Positions 43,973-52,721 are shown, counted from the stretch's first letter. The stretch: DNA of 64,000 nucleotides from Pseudalkalibacillus sp052246725 (GCA_052246725.1 JBQQCL010000001.1); one strand, 5' to 3'. Numbers and translations are program-made. The notes: generated from the letters alone by a model not told the origin.

Positions 43973-44178
43973 AGTGCCTGGCACTTTTCACAAACCCAGT
44001 GGTATCAAGGGGTCTGAATCGGTGCCTGGCACTTTTCACGAACCCAGTGGTATCACGGGGGTTGAATCGGTGCCTGGCACTTTTCACGAATCCAGTGGTA
44101 TCAAGGGATTTGAATCGGTACCTGGCACTTTTCACGAACCCAGTGGTATCAAGGGGGAAATTGTCGTGCCTGGTACAC
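43973..44178. repeat. GTGCCWGGCAC palindrome array 7 (homogenised, exactly 48-bp period)
   Basis: Five copies start at 43974, 44022, 44070, 44118 and 44166, an exact 48-bp period. Spacers repeat TTTTCACGAACCCAGTGGTA and TCAAGGGGT-type halves. The right end has the AAATTGTCGTGCCTGGTAC signature seen in the canonical arrays, so the array keeps its polarity although its inner units were homogenised. Confidence 0.92.
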
Positions 44179-44218
44179 TCTCTTCAGGTACACTCTCTTC
44201 AATCTCTATTTAAATGCA

Positions 44219-44248
44219 CAAAAAAATAGAGCTGCGTTGGGGCAGCTC
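44219..44248 (-). terminator. Terminator of the 50-residue lipoprotein gene
   Basis: GAGCTGC (44229–44235) pairs with GCAGCTC (44242–44248). On the minus strand the stem is followed by TATTTTTTT. Confidence 0.8.
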
Positions 44249-44307
44249 CGATGAGGGGTAGGGAGGTAGGACATGTGCCTACGTTTTCAATTTATATTCA
44301 AGAACCG

Positions 44308-44460
44308 TCATTCAGAAGATTCACCTTCACTTTCTTCAGTGTTCGTTTCTTCTTCGGTCGGTTCTTCATTCGTTGGTTCCTCTTCTGTTCCGTTACATGC
44401 TGTTATTAACATAATTGCGAATAATGCAGAGCCTAGTTTAGCGAGAAAACTTTTGTTCAC
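44308..44460 (-). CDS. Small acidic lipoprotein (50 residues)
   Basis: The GTG at 44460 has AGGAG 8 nt upstream. The product is MNKSFLAKLGSALFAIMLIT followed by A-C, a lipobox ITAC with Cys22, then a 28-residue tail that is nearly all Glu, Thr, Asn and Ser. It would be exported, lipidated and held at the outer membrane face with an acidic brush-like tail. I know of no function. Its own terminator 60 bp downstream and a 7-bp inverted repeat 29 bp upstream support it as a real, separately regulated gene. Confidence 0.7.
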   Translation of the reverse strand: MNKSFLAKLGSALFAIMLITACNGTEEEPTNEEPTEEETNTEESEGESSE

Positions 44461-44488
44461 GGTAACCACTCCTTGTATCGCAAGTTTT

Positions 44489-44506
44489 GCTGGTATGTGT
44501 ACCAGC
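44489..44506. promoter_or_regulatory. Inverted repeat upstream of the small lipoprotein gene
   Basis: GCTGGTA and TACCAGC form a perfect 7-bp inverted repeat around TGTG, 29 bp upstream of the start codon. It could be an operator or a leader hairpin. Confidence 0.4.
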
Positions 44507-44614
44507 TACTTACAATATAGAGCATTTTCCGGAAAAATTGGGTGATTTTACGGAATGCATAAGGTTTCCTTACGTTTTTAACATCACGCTAACATAGGCT
44601 TAACATTTTTTGGA

Positions 44615-45238
44615 TTATAGGATTCTTCGTAAAATGGCTCTCACCGGACTTGCATCGGATTCCTCGAGTGGCAGCGGCAAGGCGATCAATTCATAAATTC
44701 CTTCATCAATTTCATCGAGCACGACGCTTTCGAGAATATGGATGTCGTTATTCAACAGGCTGTGATGCGCTGCCAAATTCTTTGAATCAACTTGATCAAC
44801 TGAAGGCACATCTACCCCGATCAGACGGATGCCTTTTTCTTTTAAAAATGGCGCAAGTTCTTCTGAAAGATAGGTGATTGACTCTGGAAACTTGCTTCGG
44901 TCAGTCCAGGAACCAGTCTTGATCAGCAATCGTTCCACTACCCCTAAATCATAGCCTTCAAGGTCTTCTGGTTTGATTATTTCACGGCCTTCCAAATGGA
45001 CGACGAGCGCATCACCAACATAAAGTTCGGGCTGCAAATTCAACATTTTATTGCCATGGTCGTCAAAATGGAACGGTGCATCCACGTGCGTTCCGGTATG
45101 TGTGCTCAACGTCAGGCTCCCAACATTGACTGAGCCTGTTTCCTCTTTCGTCCAGTTCAATTTAAAAGAAAAGGGAGTATCGCCAGGCCAAGTTGGCACT
45201 CCCTCCTTCAATGGTTGAGAAATGTCCCAAATTTTCAT
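44615..45238 (-). CDS. kynB: Kynurenine formamidase / cyclase-family hydrolase
   Basis: This 207-residue metal-dependent hydrolase of the cyclase family has an N-terminal WDISQPLKEGVPTWPGDTPF, the metal-binding motif STHTGTHVDAPFHF, LIKTGSWTDRSKFPES and HHSLLNNDIHILE. The pattern fits bacterial KynB (arylformamidase), which hydrolyses N-formylkynurenine in tryptophan degradation. No kynA or kynU is in the window, so a different cyclic or formylated substrate remains possible. ATG 45238 has GGGAG 8 nt upstream. It follows fabZ by 26 bp on the same strand and may be cotranscribed. Confidence 0.82.
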   Translation of the reverse strand: MKIWDISQPLKEGVPTWPGDTPFSFKLNWTKEETGSVNVGSLTLSTHTGTHVDAPFHFDDHGNKMLNLQPELYVGDALVVHLEGREIIKPEDLEGYDLGVVERLLIKTGSWTDRSKFPESITYLSEELAPFLKEKGIRLIGVDVPSVDQVDSKNLAAHHSLLNNDIHILESVVLDEIDEGIYELIALPLPLEESDASPVRAILRRIL

Positions 45239-45264
45239 CAGCAAAACTCCCTTTTAATAGCTTA

Positions 45265-45699
45265 TTATCCTTGCTTGTCACCTAACGCGAACATGATTTC
45301 CGCTTCACAAGCGACTTCGCCATCGACAGTTGCGACAGCTGTCCCTTTCCCCATCGATCCGCGAACACGTGTAAGTTCGACTTCAAGGCGTAATTGATCT
45401 CCAGGTCGCACTTGTCTTTTAAAACGACATTTGTCGATTCCTGCGAAAAAGGCTAAGCGTCCCCGGTTTTCTTCTTTTTTAAGAAGGGCGACCGCTCCGA
45501 CTTGAGCAAGCGCTTCGACAATCAGAACACCTGGCATGACAGGGTATTCTGGGAAATGTCCGTTGAAAAAGTCTTCGTTAGCGGTTACATTTTTAAGTCC
45601 GATTGCGCGTTTGCCTTCTTCCACTTCCAGTACCTTGTCCACCAATAAAACCGGGTGGCGGTGCGGGATGATCGCTTTGATTTCATCAATGTTCAACAT
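45265..45699 (-). CDS. fabZ: 3-hydroxyacyl-ACP dehydratase
   Basis: This 144-residue hot-dog-fold dehydratase of fatty-acid synthesis has the FabZ pattern: IIPHRHPVLLVDKV, H48 in NGHFPEYPVMPGV and E62 in IVEALAQ, the catalytic His/Glu pair, and AGIDKCRFKRQVRPGDQL. It removes water from 3-hydroxyacyl-ACP. AGGAGG stands 7 nt before the ATG. Its place near flhO/flhP and mbl is the conserved Bacillus arrangement (ywpB/fabZ). Confidence 0.95.
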   Translation of the reverse strand: MLNIDEIKAIIPHRHPVLLVDKVLEVEEGKRAIGLKNVTANEDFFNGHFPEYPVMPGVLIVEALAQVGAVALLKKEENRGRLAFFAGIDKCRFKRQVRPGDQLRLEVELTRVRGSMGKGTAVATVDGEVACEAEIMFALGDKQG

Positions 45700-45780
45700 A
45701 TGTAAATCCTCCTATGTAGTGCATTCTTTTCCCTATCATAGCACAAAACCGCTTCGAAAAATAAATCCTGGGTGGCGTGG

Positions 45781-46359
45781 CTATTGAAGGGATTTTTCGA
45801 GGTCGTCTCCGGTGATCGATGCGGTTGGATCGTTTTCGACAAATTTCTGGTATTGGATGTTCTGGGGATATGGGAAATGAGAGAGGACAGGATAGGGATT
45901 AACGTTGGGGAGTCTATGGAAATCGACATATGTCCGGTAGCTGCTCCATTCATATGCCCCTGGTGTTGCGACCAGATCGGCTTTCACAGGATTCAGGTGG
46001 ATGTATTTGCTGACATCCATCTGATAGGTTGGGGATTCGATGAGCTTTGCGCCATATCGCTCCTGGAACACATGGCCGACGAATTCATATTTCTTGTTAA
46101 AGTAGAGGGCATACCGATGATGGATCTTTCTCATTATTTGGGTAGCTGATGAGTAATGGGTCTTCAATTGCAGGGGGATGTGGTTGGTCATCAGGCAGTA
46201 GGAATAGAGGTCGAAGGTGAATTCAGTGCGTGCTTCGCTGAGGATTTTCATGTACTTCTGGCGGTCTTTATTGTCATAAAATAGTGGGGTCTTTCGATTT
46301 CCACGCGAGGTGATATGATACTCCGCTCCCGGATACCATACCCTTGGCTTACGAGGCAT
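45781..46359 (-). CDS. REP-associated tyrosine transposase (RAYT, IS200-like) with altered HUH motif
   Basis: This 192-residue Y1 transposase-fold protein has the RAYT signature: N-terminal WYPGAEYHITSRGNR, LYSYCLMTNHIPLQL, NKKYEFVGHVFQERYGAKLI, Y119 in VSKYIHLNPVKADLV (candidate catalytic Tyr), and YEWSSYRTYV. The HUH motif should read NHxHL, but here residues 60–62 are His-Ile-Pro. The codon at 46176–46174 is CCC where CAC would give His, so one metal ligand is missing. RAYTs are domesticated, usually single-copy, and associated with palindromic intergenic repeats. Repeat array 8 lies 170 bp upstream of its start. Confidence 0.85.
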   Translation of the reverse strand: MPRKPRVWYPGAEYHITSRGNRKTPLFYDNKDRQKYMKILSEARTEFTFDLYSYCLMTNHIPLQLKTHYSSATQIMRKIHHRYALYFNKKYEFVGHVFQERYGAKLIESPTYQMDVSKYIHLNPVKADLVATPGAYEWSSYRTYVDFHRLPNVNPYPVLSHFPYPQNIQYQKFVENDPTASITGDDLEKSLQ

Positions 46360-46528
46360 AACGTCTTTCCTTAACTATTGGATTATTGGGGATTTACAAC
46401 AATTGAGAGGCTGAATTACAGGGAATTTCAGAAGATGTCGAAAAAAGTGGGAACTACCATCATTATACCGACAAATAGATAAATTTGGAAACTATTTATT
46501 AGGAAGAATCCCTCTTCCAATGATTTCT

Positions 46529-46684
46529 GTACCAGGCACTATTTTGAATGCCTTCTCCTGCAAGGCTTCTTGGTTGGTGCCTGGCACCGATCTGAATGCC
46601 TTCTCCTGCAAGGCTTCTTGGTTGGTGCCTGGCACCAATCTGAATCCCTTCTCCCGCAAGGCTTCTGAGTTGGTGCCTGGCACC
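46529..46684. repeat. GTGCCWGGCAC palindrome array 8 (homogenised, next to the RAYT gene)
   Basis: Four palindromes occur at about 48-bp spacing with near-identical spacers TCTGAATGCCTTCTCCTGCA and AGGCTTCTTGGTT. The inner half-palindrome is GCCTT…AAGGC. It separates the RAYT gene from the flagellar/EpuA cluster. Confidence 0.9.
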
Positions 46685-46710
46685 GTCTTTAGCGTATATA
46701 GCGTATATAA

Positions 46711-46757
46711 TAGAAGCCCGTTGGGTGCGGTGGCATTCCGCTCACAACGGGCTTCTT
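46711..46757 (-). terminator. Hairpin terminator after the EpuA-like gene
   Basis: AGAAGCCCGTTG (46712–46723) pairs perfectly with CAACGGGCTTCT (46745–46756). The T-richness after the stem is weak on both strands (TATTATA on minus, TAGCATACTTTT on plus). Confidence 0.6.
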
Positions 46758-46783
46758 AGCATACTTTTATTTCAGATTTCCCA

Positions 46784-47125
46784 CTATGCGTCTTTTTTGA
46801 CGATGTCAATGATGTGCTGCCATGTGTCTTTTTTGAAGACGTCCATCATTTCTCCGTCTCCGACTACGCTGTATCCGATTGCGAGTCCGCCTGCAAGGCA
46901 CAATGCAAACAGAAGAATGACGATGATCAACCGCAGCCAGATCGGCACGAGTCGCACGCGCAGCTTTTCCGCTTCGGCTTTCTGTTGCTTGCGTTCTTCC
47001 CGTGAAGAAGGCGAGCTTTCCTCGTTCTTCTTTGGTGTGATTTTCATTAATTTATTTTTACTCGCCTTAAATGCTTGTCTTAAAGAAGATCGTTCATTTT
47101 TGGCTTCTGTATTTTTTTGAATCAT
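46784..47125 (-). CDS. EpuA-like small membrane protein (often labelled RNA polymerase subunit beta)
   Basis: This 113-residue protein has a basic, hydrophilic N-terminus (about 1–58), one membrane helix (LRLIIVILLFALCLAGGLAIG) and a short C-terminal part (GEMMDVFKKDTWQHIIDIVK). This is the layout of the EpuA family, which databases often mislabel as a DNA-directed RNA polymerase subunit. Its function is unclear. GGGGAG precedes the ATG by 6 nt. It follows flhP on the same strand by 22 bp and is probably the last gene of the mbl–flhO–flhP unit. Confidence 0.75.
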   Translation of the reverse strand: MIQKNTEAKNERSSLRQAFKASKNKLMKITPKKNEESSPSSREERKQQKAEAEKLRVRLVPIWLRLIIVILLFALCLAGGLAIGYSVVGDGEMMDVFKKDTWQHIIDIVKKDA

Positions 47126-47147
47126 GTTAACTCCCCATTAACCCTGC

Positions 47148-47975
47148 TTATCGAATGGTATTCACAAGTCCCATCATCTGATCAGCCATCGTAACCGCTC
47201 TGGCATTCATTTGATACGAACGTTGTGTCGTTAAAAGTTGTGTCATCTCATGCGCGACATTGACATTGGACTGTTCCAACGCACCTTGCTGGATCAATGC
47301 TTCATCCTGCTCCACTTGTGCGATCGCTTGTCCAACCGCGGTTCCAGGTTCAACTCTGAATCGGTTATCACCTGACGATTCCAACAACTGTGGACGAACA
47401 ACTTCAGCCAAAGCCAAACGACCGGCATCAACGACCGTACCATCCGGCATTTTTGCTTGAATCGTGCCATTTCCGCTGATCGATATTGAATCGAAACCTG
47501 CAGGCACCTCGATCGGGCCGTCTTCGCCCATGATGCGATCCCCATTCGCAGCAGTAAGTTGTAATTGATCAGGGTTTCCTTCTACTGGTGTTACGTAAAA
47601 AGACCCTTCTCTTGTATATTCAATGATTTCGACATTATTTTCAAGTCTTTTCGCAATTTGAAACATAACATTTGGATTTAACAAGGCAACATCCAGCGCT
47701 CTTCCCGTTTCGACAACGCCCCCTTGTTCCAGGCGAAGAGCTGTCCCTGAAACCCTCGCCCCACTTCCAAGACGGATCCCATCCGGTGTCAAGCGGCCTT
47801 CTTCTGCTTTCCGATTCGGCTGGTTGTTCATCTCCTGGACAAGTAAATCAGCGAATTGAACATTGCGTCTCTTAAATCCATATGTATTACTATTCGAAAG
47901 GTTATTTGAAATCGTGTCTAACTGGCGCTGCAACTGGCCCATCGATACAGAAGCCGTAATCATCGATCGATTCAT
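47148..47975 (-). CDS. flhP: Flagellar basal-body rod/hook protein FlhP (FlgG-like)
   Basis: This 275-residue protein has the flagellar rod signature at the N-terminus (QLDTISNNLSNSNTYGFKRR) and the rod C-terminal motif (EQSNVNVAHEMTQLLTTQRSYQMNARAV). FlhO and FlhP are the Bacillus distal-rod-type proteins encoded downstream of mbl. It is exported through the flagellar type III system without a signal peptide. AGGAGG stands before the ATG. The gene follows flhO by 52 bp. Confidence 0.92.
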   Translation of the reverse strand: MNRSMITASVSMGQLQRQLDTISNNLSNSNTYGFKRRNVQFADLLVQEMNNQPNRKAEEGRLTPDGIRLGSGARVSGTALRLEQGGVVETGRALDVALLNPNVMFQIAKRLENNVEIIEYTREGSFYVTPVEGNPDQLQLTAANGDRIMGEDGPIEVPAGFDSISISGNGTIQAKMPDGTVVDAGRLALAEVVRPQLLESSGDNRFRVEPGTAVGQAIAQVEQDEALIQQGALEQSNVNVAHEMTQLLTTQRSYQMNARAVTMADQMMGLVNTIR

Positions 47976-48027
47976 TTTTCTACCTCCTGAAAGCTATCCT
48001 GCTATACTAAATCTTTTAAAATCAAAA

Positions 48028-48849
48028 TCAGCCAAGTCTACCAATCTCATTCGATGCTTTTTCCATCGTCCGATCGTATGCCTGTAAAACCTTCTGATTA
48101 GCTTCGAATGTCCGATAGGCACTCATCATCTCTACCATCGTCTGTTCGACATCCACGTTCGAGCGTTCGACGAACCCTTGCTTCAATTGATAGGAAACTT
48201 GGGGGTTTCCGACTGCCGGAATGATCGCATCTTCATTACCTGCCACGAAAAGGCCGTTGCCTTCTTTTTCTAATAGATTCGGATTTTCGATCAACGCGAC
48301 ATTCACCTGTTCACCTGCCTCTATGATCCTGCCATTGGAATCCATCGTAAAATCAGAACCATCGACCTGGATCCGGTTCCCGTCCGTATCAAGCACGAAA
48401 TCACCGGTGCTCGTTACGAGATTTCCGTTCGCGTCCAGTGAAAAATTCCCGTTCCGCGTCAAGCGGGTCGCGCCTTCTTCATTTTGTACGGTAAAAAACA
48501 AAGCACCTTGCACTCCGGTCTCTTCATTGATTGGGACTACGCCTTGAAGAAGAGCAACATCAAGGTTGTTTCCGGTCTCCTGAAGGTCACCCTGACGGAA
48601 ATTCGGCATCGTTTCCTGCATGTAAACAGCTGTCGCAAGCGGTCCTACTTGCTTACTCGTCGGAATCGCTTTCCCTCCTACGTTCGTTTCACCGAGTCGG
48701 CTCAACAACATTTGCGGAAAGGCGCGAAGTGAAGCCTGATCCGCTTTGAATCCGGGCGTATTGGCATTTGCTAGATTATTCGTCAACAGATCCTGACGCC
48801 TCTGCTGGGAGATCATTCCAGACGCCGCTGTGTAAAAACCTCGAAACAT
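48028..48849 (-). CDS. flhO: Flagellar basal-body rod/hook protein FlhO (FlgF/G-like)
   Basis: This 273-residue rod-family protein has N-terminal MFRGFYTAASGMISQQRRQD with LLTNNLANANTPGFKADQAS, and C-terminal VERSNVDVEQTMVEMMSAYR, the two coiled-coil ends by which rod and hook subunits pack. Together with FlhP it forms the distal rod. GGAGGAG precedes the ATG. Its order, mbl then flhO then flhP, is the Bacillus arrangement. Confidence 0.92.
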   Translation of the reverse strand: MFRGFYTAASGMISQQRRQDLLTNNLANANTPGFKADQASLRAFPQMLLSRLGETNVGGKAIPTSKQVGPLATAVYMQETMPNFRQGDLQETGNNLDVALLQGVVPINEETGVQGALFFTVQNEEGATRLTRNGNFSLDANGNLVTSTGDFVLDTDGNRIQVDGSDFTMDSNGRIIEAGEQVNVALIENPNLLEKEGNGLFVAGNEDAIIPAVGNPQVSYQLKQGFVERSNVDVEQTMVEMMSAYRTFEANQKVLQAYDRTMEKASNEIGRLG

Positions 48850-48944
48850 GCTGCTCTCCTCCTCTGTTTTTCAAAAGCACTTCAATGCAATGGCTTTCCT
48901 ATTTTAAAAAATGATAGTTTCTATTGATAGATTCAGTGGCTCAT

Positions 48945-49946
48945 TCAAGACGTTTTTTGCTTCGGTAACTTGTCGATATGTTCGAGCATCAAGCCTGTTC
49001 CGCGTGCCACACAAGTCAGCGGGTCATCCGCAACATGGACCGGCACCTTCAATTCTTCTGCAAAAAGCTGTTCGATTCCATGTAAAAGTGCACCGCCGCC
49101 CGTTAGGATGATTCCTCGGTCGATGATGTCAGCTGAAAGTTCAGGAGGTGTTTTTTCGAGTACGCTTTTCGCAGCCATCACAATGGAATGGACAGATTCA
49201 CTCAATGCTTCCTCTATCTCTGTAGATCGGATCGTGATGTTGCGCGGCAAACCGCTGACCATGTCACGGCCGCGGATTTCCATTTCTTCGTCACGAGCCC
49301 CTGGAAAGACCGTCGCTACCTGGATCTTGATGCTCTCGGAGGTACGTTCTCCGATAAGAAGCTTGTACTTCTGTTTTATGTATTGAAGGATGTCTTGATC
49401 GAACTTGTCCCCCGCCACTTTAATCGAAGAGGCGGTGACGATATCGCCCATGGATAAAACGGCAACATCTGATGTCCCACCGCCTATGTCAACGACCATG
49501 TTCCCGTATGGTTGAAAAATGTCCATACCAGCTCCAATCGCAGCAACTTTCGGCTCCTCTTCAAGAAATACGTGTTTTGCTCCACTTTTTTGAGCAGCTT
49601 CACGGATCGCTTTTTGTTCAACGGTCGTAATGTTGGTCGGGGTACAGATCAAGATTCTCGGCTTGCCTATCAGCCCCCTTACATTAATCTTATCCAAGAA
49701 ATATTTGAGCATCGCTTCAGTCATTTCGAAATCTGCGATCACCCCATCTTTCAATGGTCTATCTGCGACGATATTTCCAGGAGTTCGCCCAACCATCCTT
49801 CGAGCTGCTTCACCAACCTCTAATACCCTATTCAGGTTATTATCGATGGCAACCACTGATGGTTCGTCGAGGACAATCCCCCGTCCTTTGACATAAATGA
49901 GTACGTTGGCGGTACCCAGATCAATGCCCACATCTCTAGAAAACAT
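48945..49946 (-). CDS. mbl: MreB-like actin homologue Mbl
   Basis: This 333-residue bacterial actin has VGIDLGTANVLIYVKGRGIV (phosphate 1), EEPKVAAIGAGMDI, MVVDIGGGTSDVAVLS (phosphate 2) and GGGALLHGIEQLF (adenosine). Mbl forms membrane-associated filaments that direct lateral wall synthesis. Placement between spoIIID and flhO identifies it as Mbl rather than MreB or MreBH. GGGAGG stands before the ATG. Confidence 0.95.
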   Translation of the reverse strand: MFSRDVGIDLGTANVLIYVKGRGIVLDEPSVVAIDNNLNRVLEVGEAARRMVGRTPGNIVADRPLKDGVIADFEMTEAMLKYFLDKINVRGLIGKPRILICTPTNITTVEQKAIREAAQKSGAKHVFLEEEPKVAAIGAGMDIFQPYGNMVVDIGGGTSDVAVLSMGDIVTASSIKVAGDKFDQDILQYIKQKYKLLIGERTSESIKIQVATVFPGARDEEMEIRGRDMVSGLPRNITIRSTEIEEALSESVHSIVMAAKSVLEKTPPELSADIIDRGIILTGGGALLHGIEQLFAEELKVPVHVADDPLTCVARGTGLMLEHIDKLPKQKTS

Positions 49947-50094
49947 GCGGTAAATCCTCCCTATTTCAGACTAGATCTATTGGTAGTATGATTTGTTAAA
50001 TTTATGTAGTTCATCCATTATATAAGTTTACCATAGTTTGTGTAGAATAGGGACAGAATTTGTCAAAAAATAGTACTTAGTCACTACCCAAAAA

Positions 50095-50361
50095 TTAATT
50101 GACCACCTTTTCGGTCGATTTTTTGTATTTTTCCCGAGTAGCTTCTCCCCCGCGGAGATGTCGTACCGATTTATGGTACTCCAAAATCTCTTTAACACTG
50201 TTGGCCAGCTCCGGGTTGATTTCAGGTAATCGTTCAGTTAAATCTTTGTGGACAGTACTTTTCGAAACACCGAATTCCTTCGCGATCATTCGAACGGTTT
50301 TTCTTGTCTCCACGATATACCTGCCTATCTTGATGGTTCGTTCTTTGATGTAATCGTGCAC
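50095..50361 (-). CDS. spoIIID: Sporulation transcriptional regulator SpoIIID
   Basis: This 88-residue DNA-binding protein controls many mother-cell genes during sporulation. It has an HTH (TVRMIAKEFGVSKSTVHKDL, about 23–42) and a basic C-terminal helix (REKYKKSTEKVVN). It begins at GTG 50361, with GGGAGG upstream. It ends 148 bp before mbl, the same gene order as in B. subtilis. Confidence 0.96.
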   Translation of the reverse strand: MHDYIKERTIKIGRYIVETRKTVRMIAKEFGVSKSTVHKDLTERLPEINPELANSVKEILEYHKSVRHLRGGEATREKYKKSTEKVVN

Positions 50362-50693
50362 ACCACTCGCCTCCCTAAATTGGATGTAAGAGGTGCGAAA
50401 TGAGACTTCAATATCTAGGCTGCGAAATGTTAAATTGTCATCTTCCCCCTATGAACAAAATGACTGCTAAGCTCGCACGCAGCTTTACTTAGACTTCTCA
50501 TCGCGGTCCCCTAAAGTTCGTTTTGTAACATTTTATTATTAGGAATGTGGTTATATACCTAAAAGTCAAGTGGGACAAGGGAATTTGTTTACTTTTTATT
50601 GAAACAGCCCTCGAAAACGCTTGGCGCACAGTGTCCACCGCTCACAAACAAGCCGATAAAATGTACGAAAAGTTAGAAAATTTTATTTGTCCA
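50362..50693. other. Intergenic region upstream of spoIIID
   Basis: About 330 bp lie between the spoIIID start and repeat array 9. It must hold the mother-cell promoter of spoIIID on the minus strand, but I could not place a sigma-E -35/-10 pair with confidence. Frames reading into array 9 were rejected as genes. Confidence 0.4.
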
Positions 50694-50993
50694 GTGCCTG
50701 GCACGACAATTTCACCGTTGAGCTGCACCGGTTTTGAGATGGTGCCAGGTACATTTTGGAATTCCTTGTGCGGCAAGGCTTTTGAAAGTGTACCTGGCAC
50801 TAATTTGGATTCCTTCTCCCGCAAGGCTTTTGAAAGTGTACCTGGCACCGATTTGAATCCCTTGTCCCGCAAGGCTTTTGAAAGTGTACCTGGCACCGAT
50901 TTTTATCCCTTGTCCCGCAAGGCTTTTGAAAGTGTACCTGGCACCGATTCGGATCACTACTCCGCCAAGGCTTCGTGATCGGTGCCTGGCACG
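50694..50993. repeat. GTGCCWGGCAC palindrome array 9 (longest, seven palindromes)
   Basis: Seven palindromes lie at about 48-bp spacing. The left end carries the GTGCCTGGCACGACAATTT signature. Five inner units are near copies of CCTGGCACCGATTTGAATCC and CTTGTCCCGCAAGGCTTTTG, so the array keeps one canonical end and has expanded one unit. It is the largest array in the window, about 300 bp. Confidence 0.92.
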
Positions 50994-51103
50994 CCCAACC
51001 CTCCTTCGCCTCATTTTTTGCGGTTTTCATACAGGTTTTTTGCTCTTGTGTTAAAACTTTTAATGATTCATCATCGTTCGACAGTATTAGTGTTTTTCTT
51101 GCC

Positions 51104-51132
51104 TTGATAAAGGGATTTCTATAGTGTATTCT
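51104..51132 (+). promoter_or_regulatory. Candidate promoter of the ATP-grasp operon
   Basis: TTGATA (51104–51109) and TATTCT (51127–51132) are separated by 17 bp. A second candidate, TTGAAA (51132–51137) with TAAATT (51154–51159), overlaps it. The rest of 50994–51290 shows no other feature. Confidence 0.4.
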
Positions 51133-51290
51133 TGAAATGTTGGAATTTTCGAATAAATTTTATCCTGCTCACATCTTGCCTACATAGTTGCATACGACTC
51201 ACTTGCAACGAGACACAACCGTGTCCAAACATTCGAGCCAAATTCCAACACCAAAAACAAAAAGAACATAATAACGGGAGGGGACATTGA

Positions 51291-52721
51291 ATGTTCAAAA
51301 CTTATGAAACCGATTCATTCTTTGATGAAATGCTCCAGGAAAGAGGAAAGCCGCGTGCTCATTATCAAACCCTCTATGATCGATTATCCTCCCTTCCCGA
51401 GGATGAACTGCAAGCCCGCCATGAAGCCGCTCAGCAGAACTTCCTCAGACAGGGCATCACCTTCACCGTCTATAACGACGACCAGGGTGCGGAGCGTACG
51501 ATCCCTTTCGATTTCGTCCCGAACATCATTCCAAAGGACGAATGGCAGCAGCTCGAAAAGGGTCTCATACAACGTGTCAAAGCTCTCAACCTATTTTTAG
51601 ACGACGTCTATAACGGCCAGCAGATTTTGAAGGACGGCCTCATTCCCCGAGAGCTCGTCGTCACCTGTAAACACTTTTACCCCCAGGTTACGAAAATCAA
51701 AGTTCCACGAAGAAACCATATTTTTATGGCTGGTATAGATCTGATCAAAGACGAAAACGGAGAGTTCCGCGTCCTTGAGGACAATCTCAGGAATCCGTCC
51801 GGACTATCCTACGTGTTCCAGAACCGTTACGTCATGCGTCACGTATTCCCTGACTTTTTCCAGGACTATGATGTTGTCTCACTCGAAAACCAGTTCACGC
51901 ACATCCATGACGCTCTATCTTCTATCGCGCCGAACAATGTCTCAAATCCGAACATCGTACTTCTCACACCGGGTGTCTATAACTCTGCTTATTTTGATCA
52001 TAGTTTCATAGCCCAGCAGCTCGGCATTGAACTAGTTGAAGGACGTGACCTGCTCGTCCGCGACCGTATCGTCTATATGAAAACGACGAGAGGGCTGAAA
52101 CGCGTCGACGTCATCTACCGCCGTATTGACGATGATTTTCTCGATCCGCTCGAGTTCCGTCCCGATTCTATGCTCGGTGTAGCCGGTCTTCTCGATGCTT
52201 ACCGCGCTGGAAACGTGACGATCAGCAACGGGATCGGAAACGGTGTGGCTGATGACAAAGCAATCTATCATTATGTTCCGAACATGATCCGCTACTACCT
52301 TGGCGAAGAGCCGATTATCAGAAATGTCGAGACGTATTTTTTACGAGATGAAGAACAACGGAAATATGTACTGGAAAATCTCGATCAACTCGTCGTAAAA
52401 CAGACGGACGGTTCAGGCGGTTATAATCTCTTGATAGGACCGCATGCAACCGAACAAGAAAGGGAAGACTACCGGATCCAGATTGAAAAGAATCCATCCA
52501 ACTACATTGCACAGCCAATGGTCAATCTCTCACGTCTTCCTGTTTTTAGAGGGGAAAAATTCGCTGGCTGCCACATCGACGTTCGCGCATTCATCTTCAA
52601 CGGAGAGCATCCACACGTCTTCCCAGGCGGTCTAACACGGGTTGCCCTGAAGGAAGGTTCGGTCGTCGTCAATTCTTCACAGGGCGGCGGCGGTAAAGAT
52701 ACGTGGGTCATGACCGATTAA
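51291..52721 (+). CDS. Circularly permuted ATP-grasp protein (predicted amidoligase)
   Basis: This 476-residue soluble protein of the circularly permuted ATP-grasp type (DUF404/DUF407) has FVPNIIPKDEWQQLEKGLIQ, FLDDVYNGQQIL, VLEDNLRNPSGLSYVFQNR (a family hallmark), VKQTDGSGGYNLLIGP (nucleotide-binding loop) and HIDVRAFIFNGEHPHVFPGG (metal and substrate residues). The family is predicted to form peptide or amide bonds using ATP. It is followed 12 bp later by the alpha-E gene and then a transglutaminase, a widespread conserved trio whose product is not known. AGGGG lies before the ATG. Confidence 0.88.
   Translation: MFKTYETDSFFDEMLQERGKPRAHYQTLYDRLSSLPEDELQARHEAAQQNFLRQGITFTVYNDDQGAERTIPFDFVPNIIPKDEWQQLEKGLIQRVKALNLFLDDVYNGQQILKDGLIPRELVVTCKHFYPQVTKIKVPRRNHIFMAGIDLIKDENGEFRVLEDNLRNPSGLSYVFQNRYVMRHVFPDFFQDYDVVSLENQFTHIHDALSSIAPNNVSNPNIVLLTPGVYNSAYFDHSFIAQQLGIELVEGRDLLVRDRIVYMKTTRGLKRVDVIYRRIDDDFLDPLEFRPDSMLGVAGLLDAYRAGNVTISNGIGNGVADDKAIYHYVPNMIRYYLGEEPIIRNVETYFLRDEEQRKYVLENLDQLVVKQTDGSGGYNLLIGPHATEQEREDYRIQIEKNPSNYIAQPMVNLSRLPVFRGEKFAGCHIDVRAFIFNGEHPHVFPGGLTRVALKEGSVVVNSSQGGGGKDTWVMTD

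Noticed and set aside
50694..50993. CRISPR-like spacing (short repeat, ~35-bp spacer)
   Set aside because: The repeat is only 13 bp, the spacers are themselves repeated within and between loci and are palindromic, and no cas genes are present.
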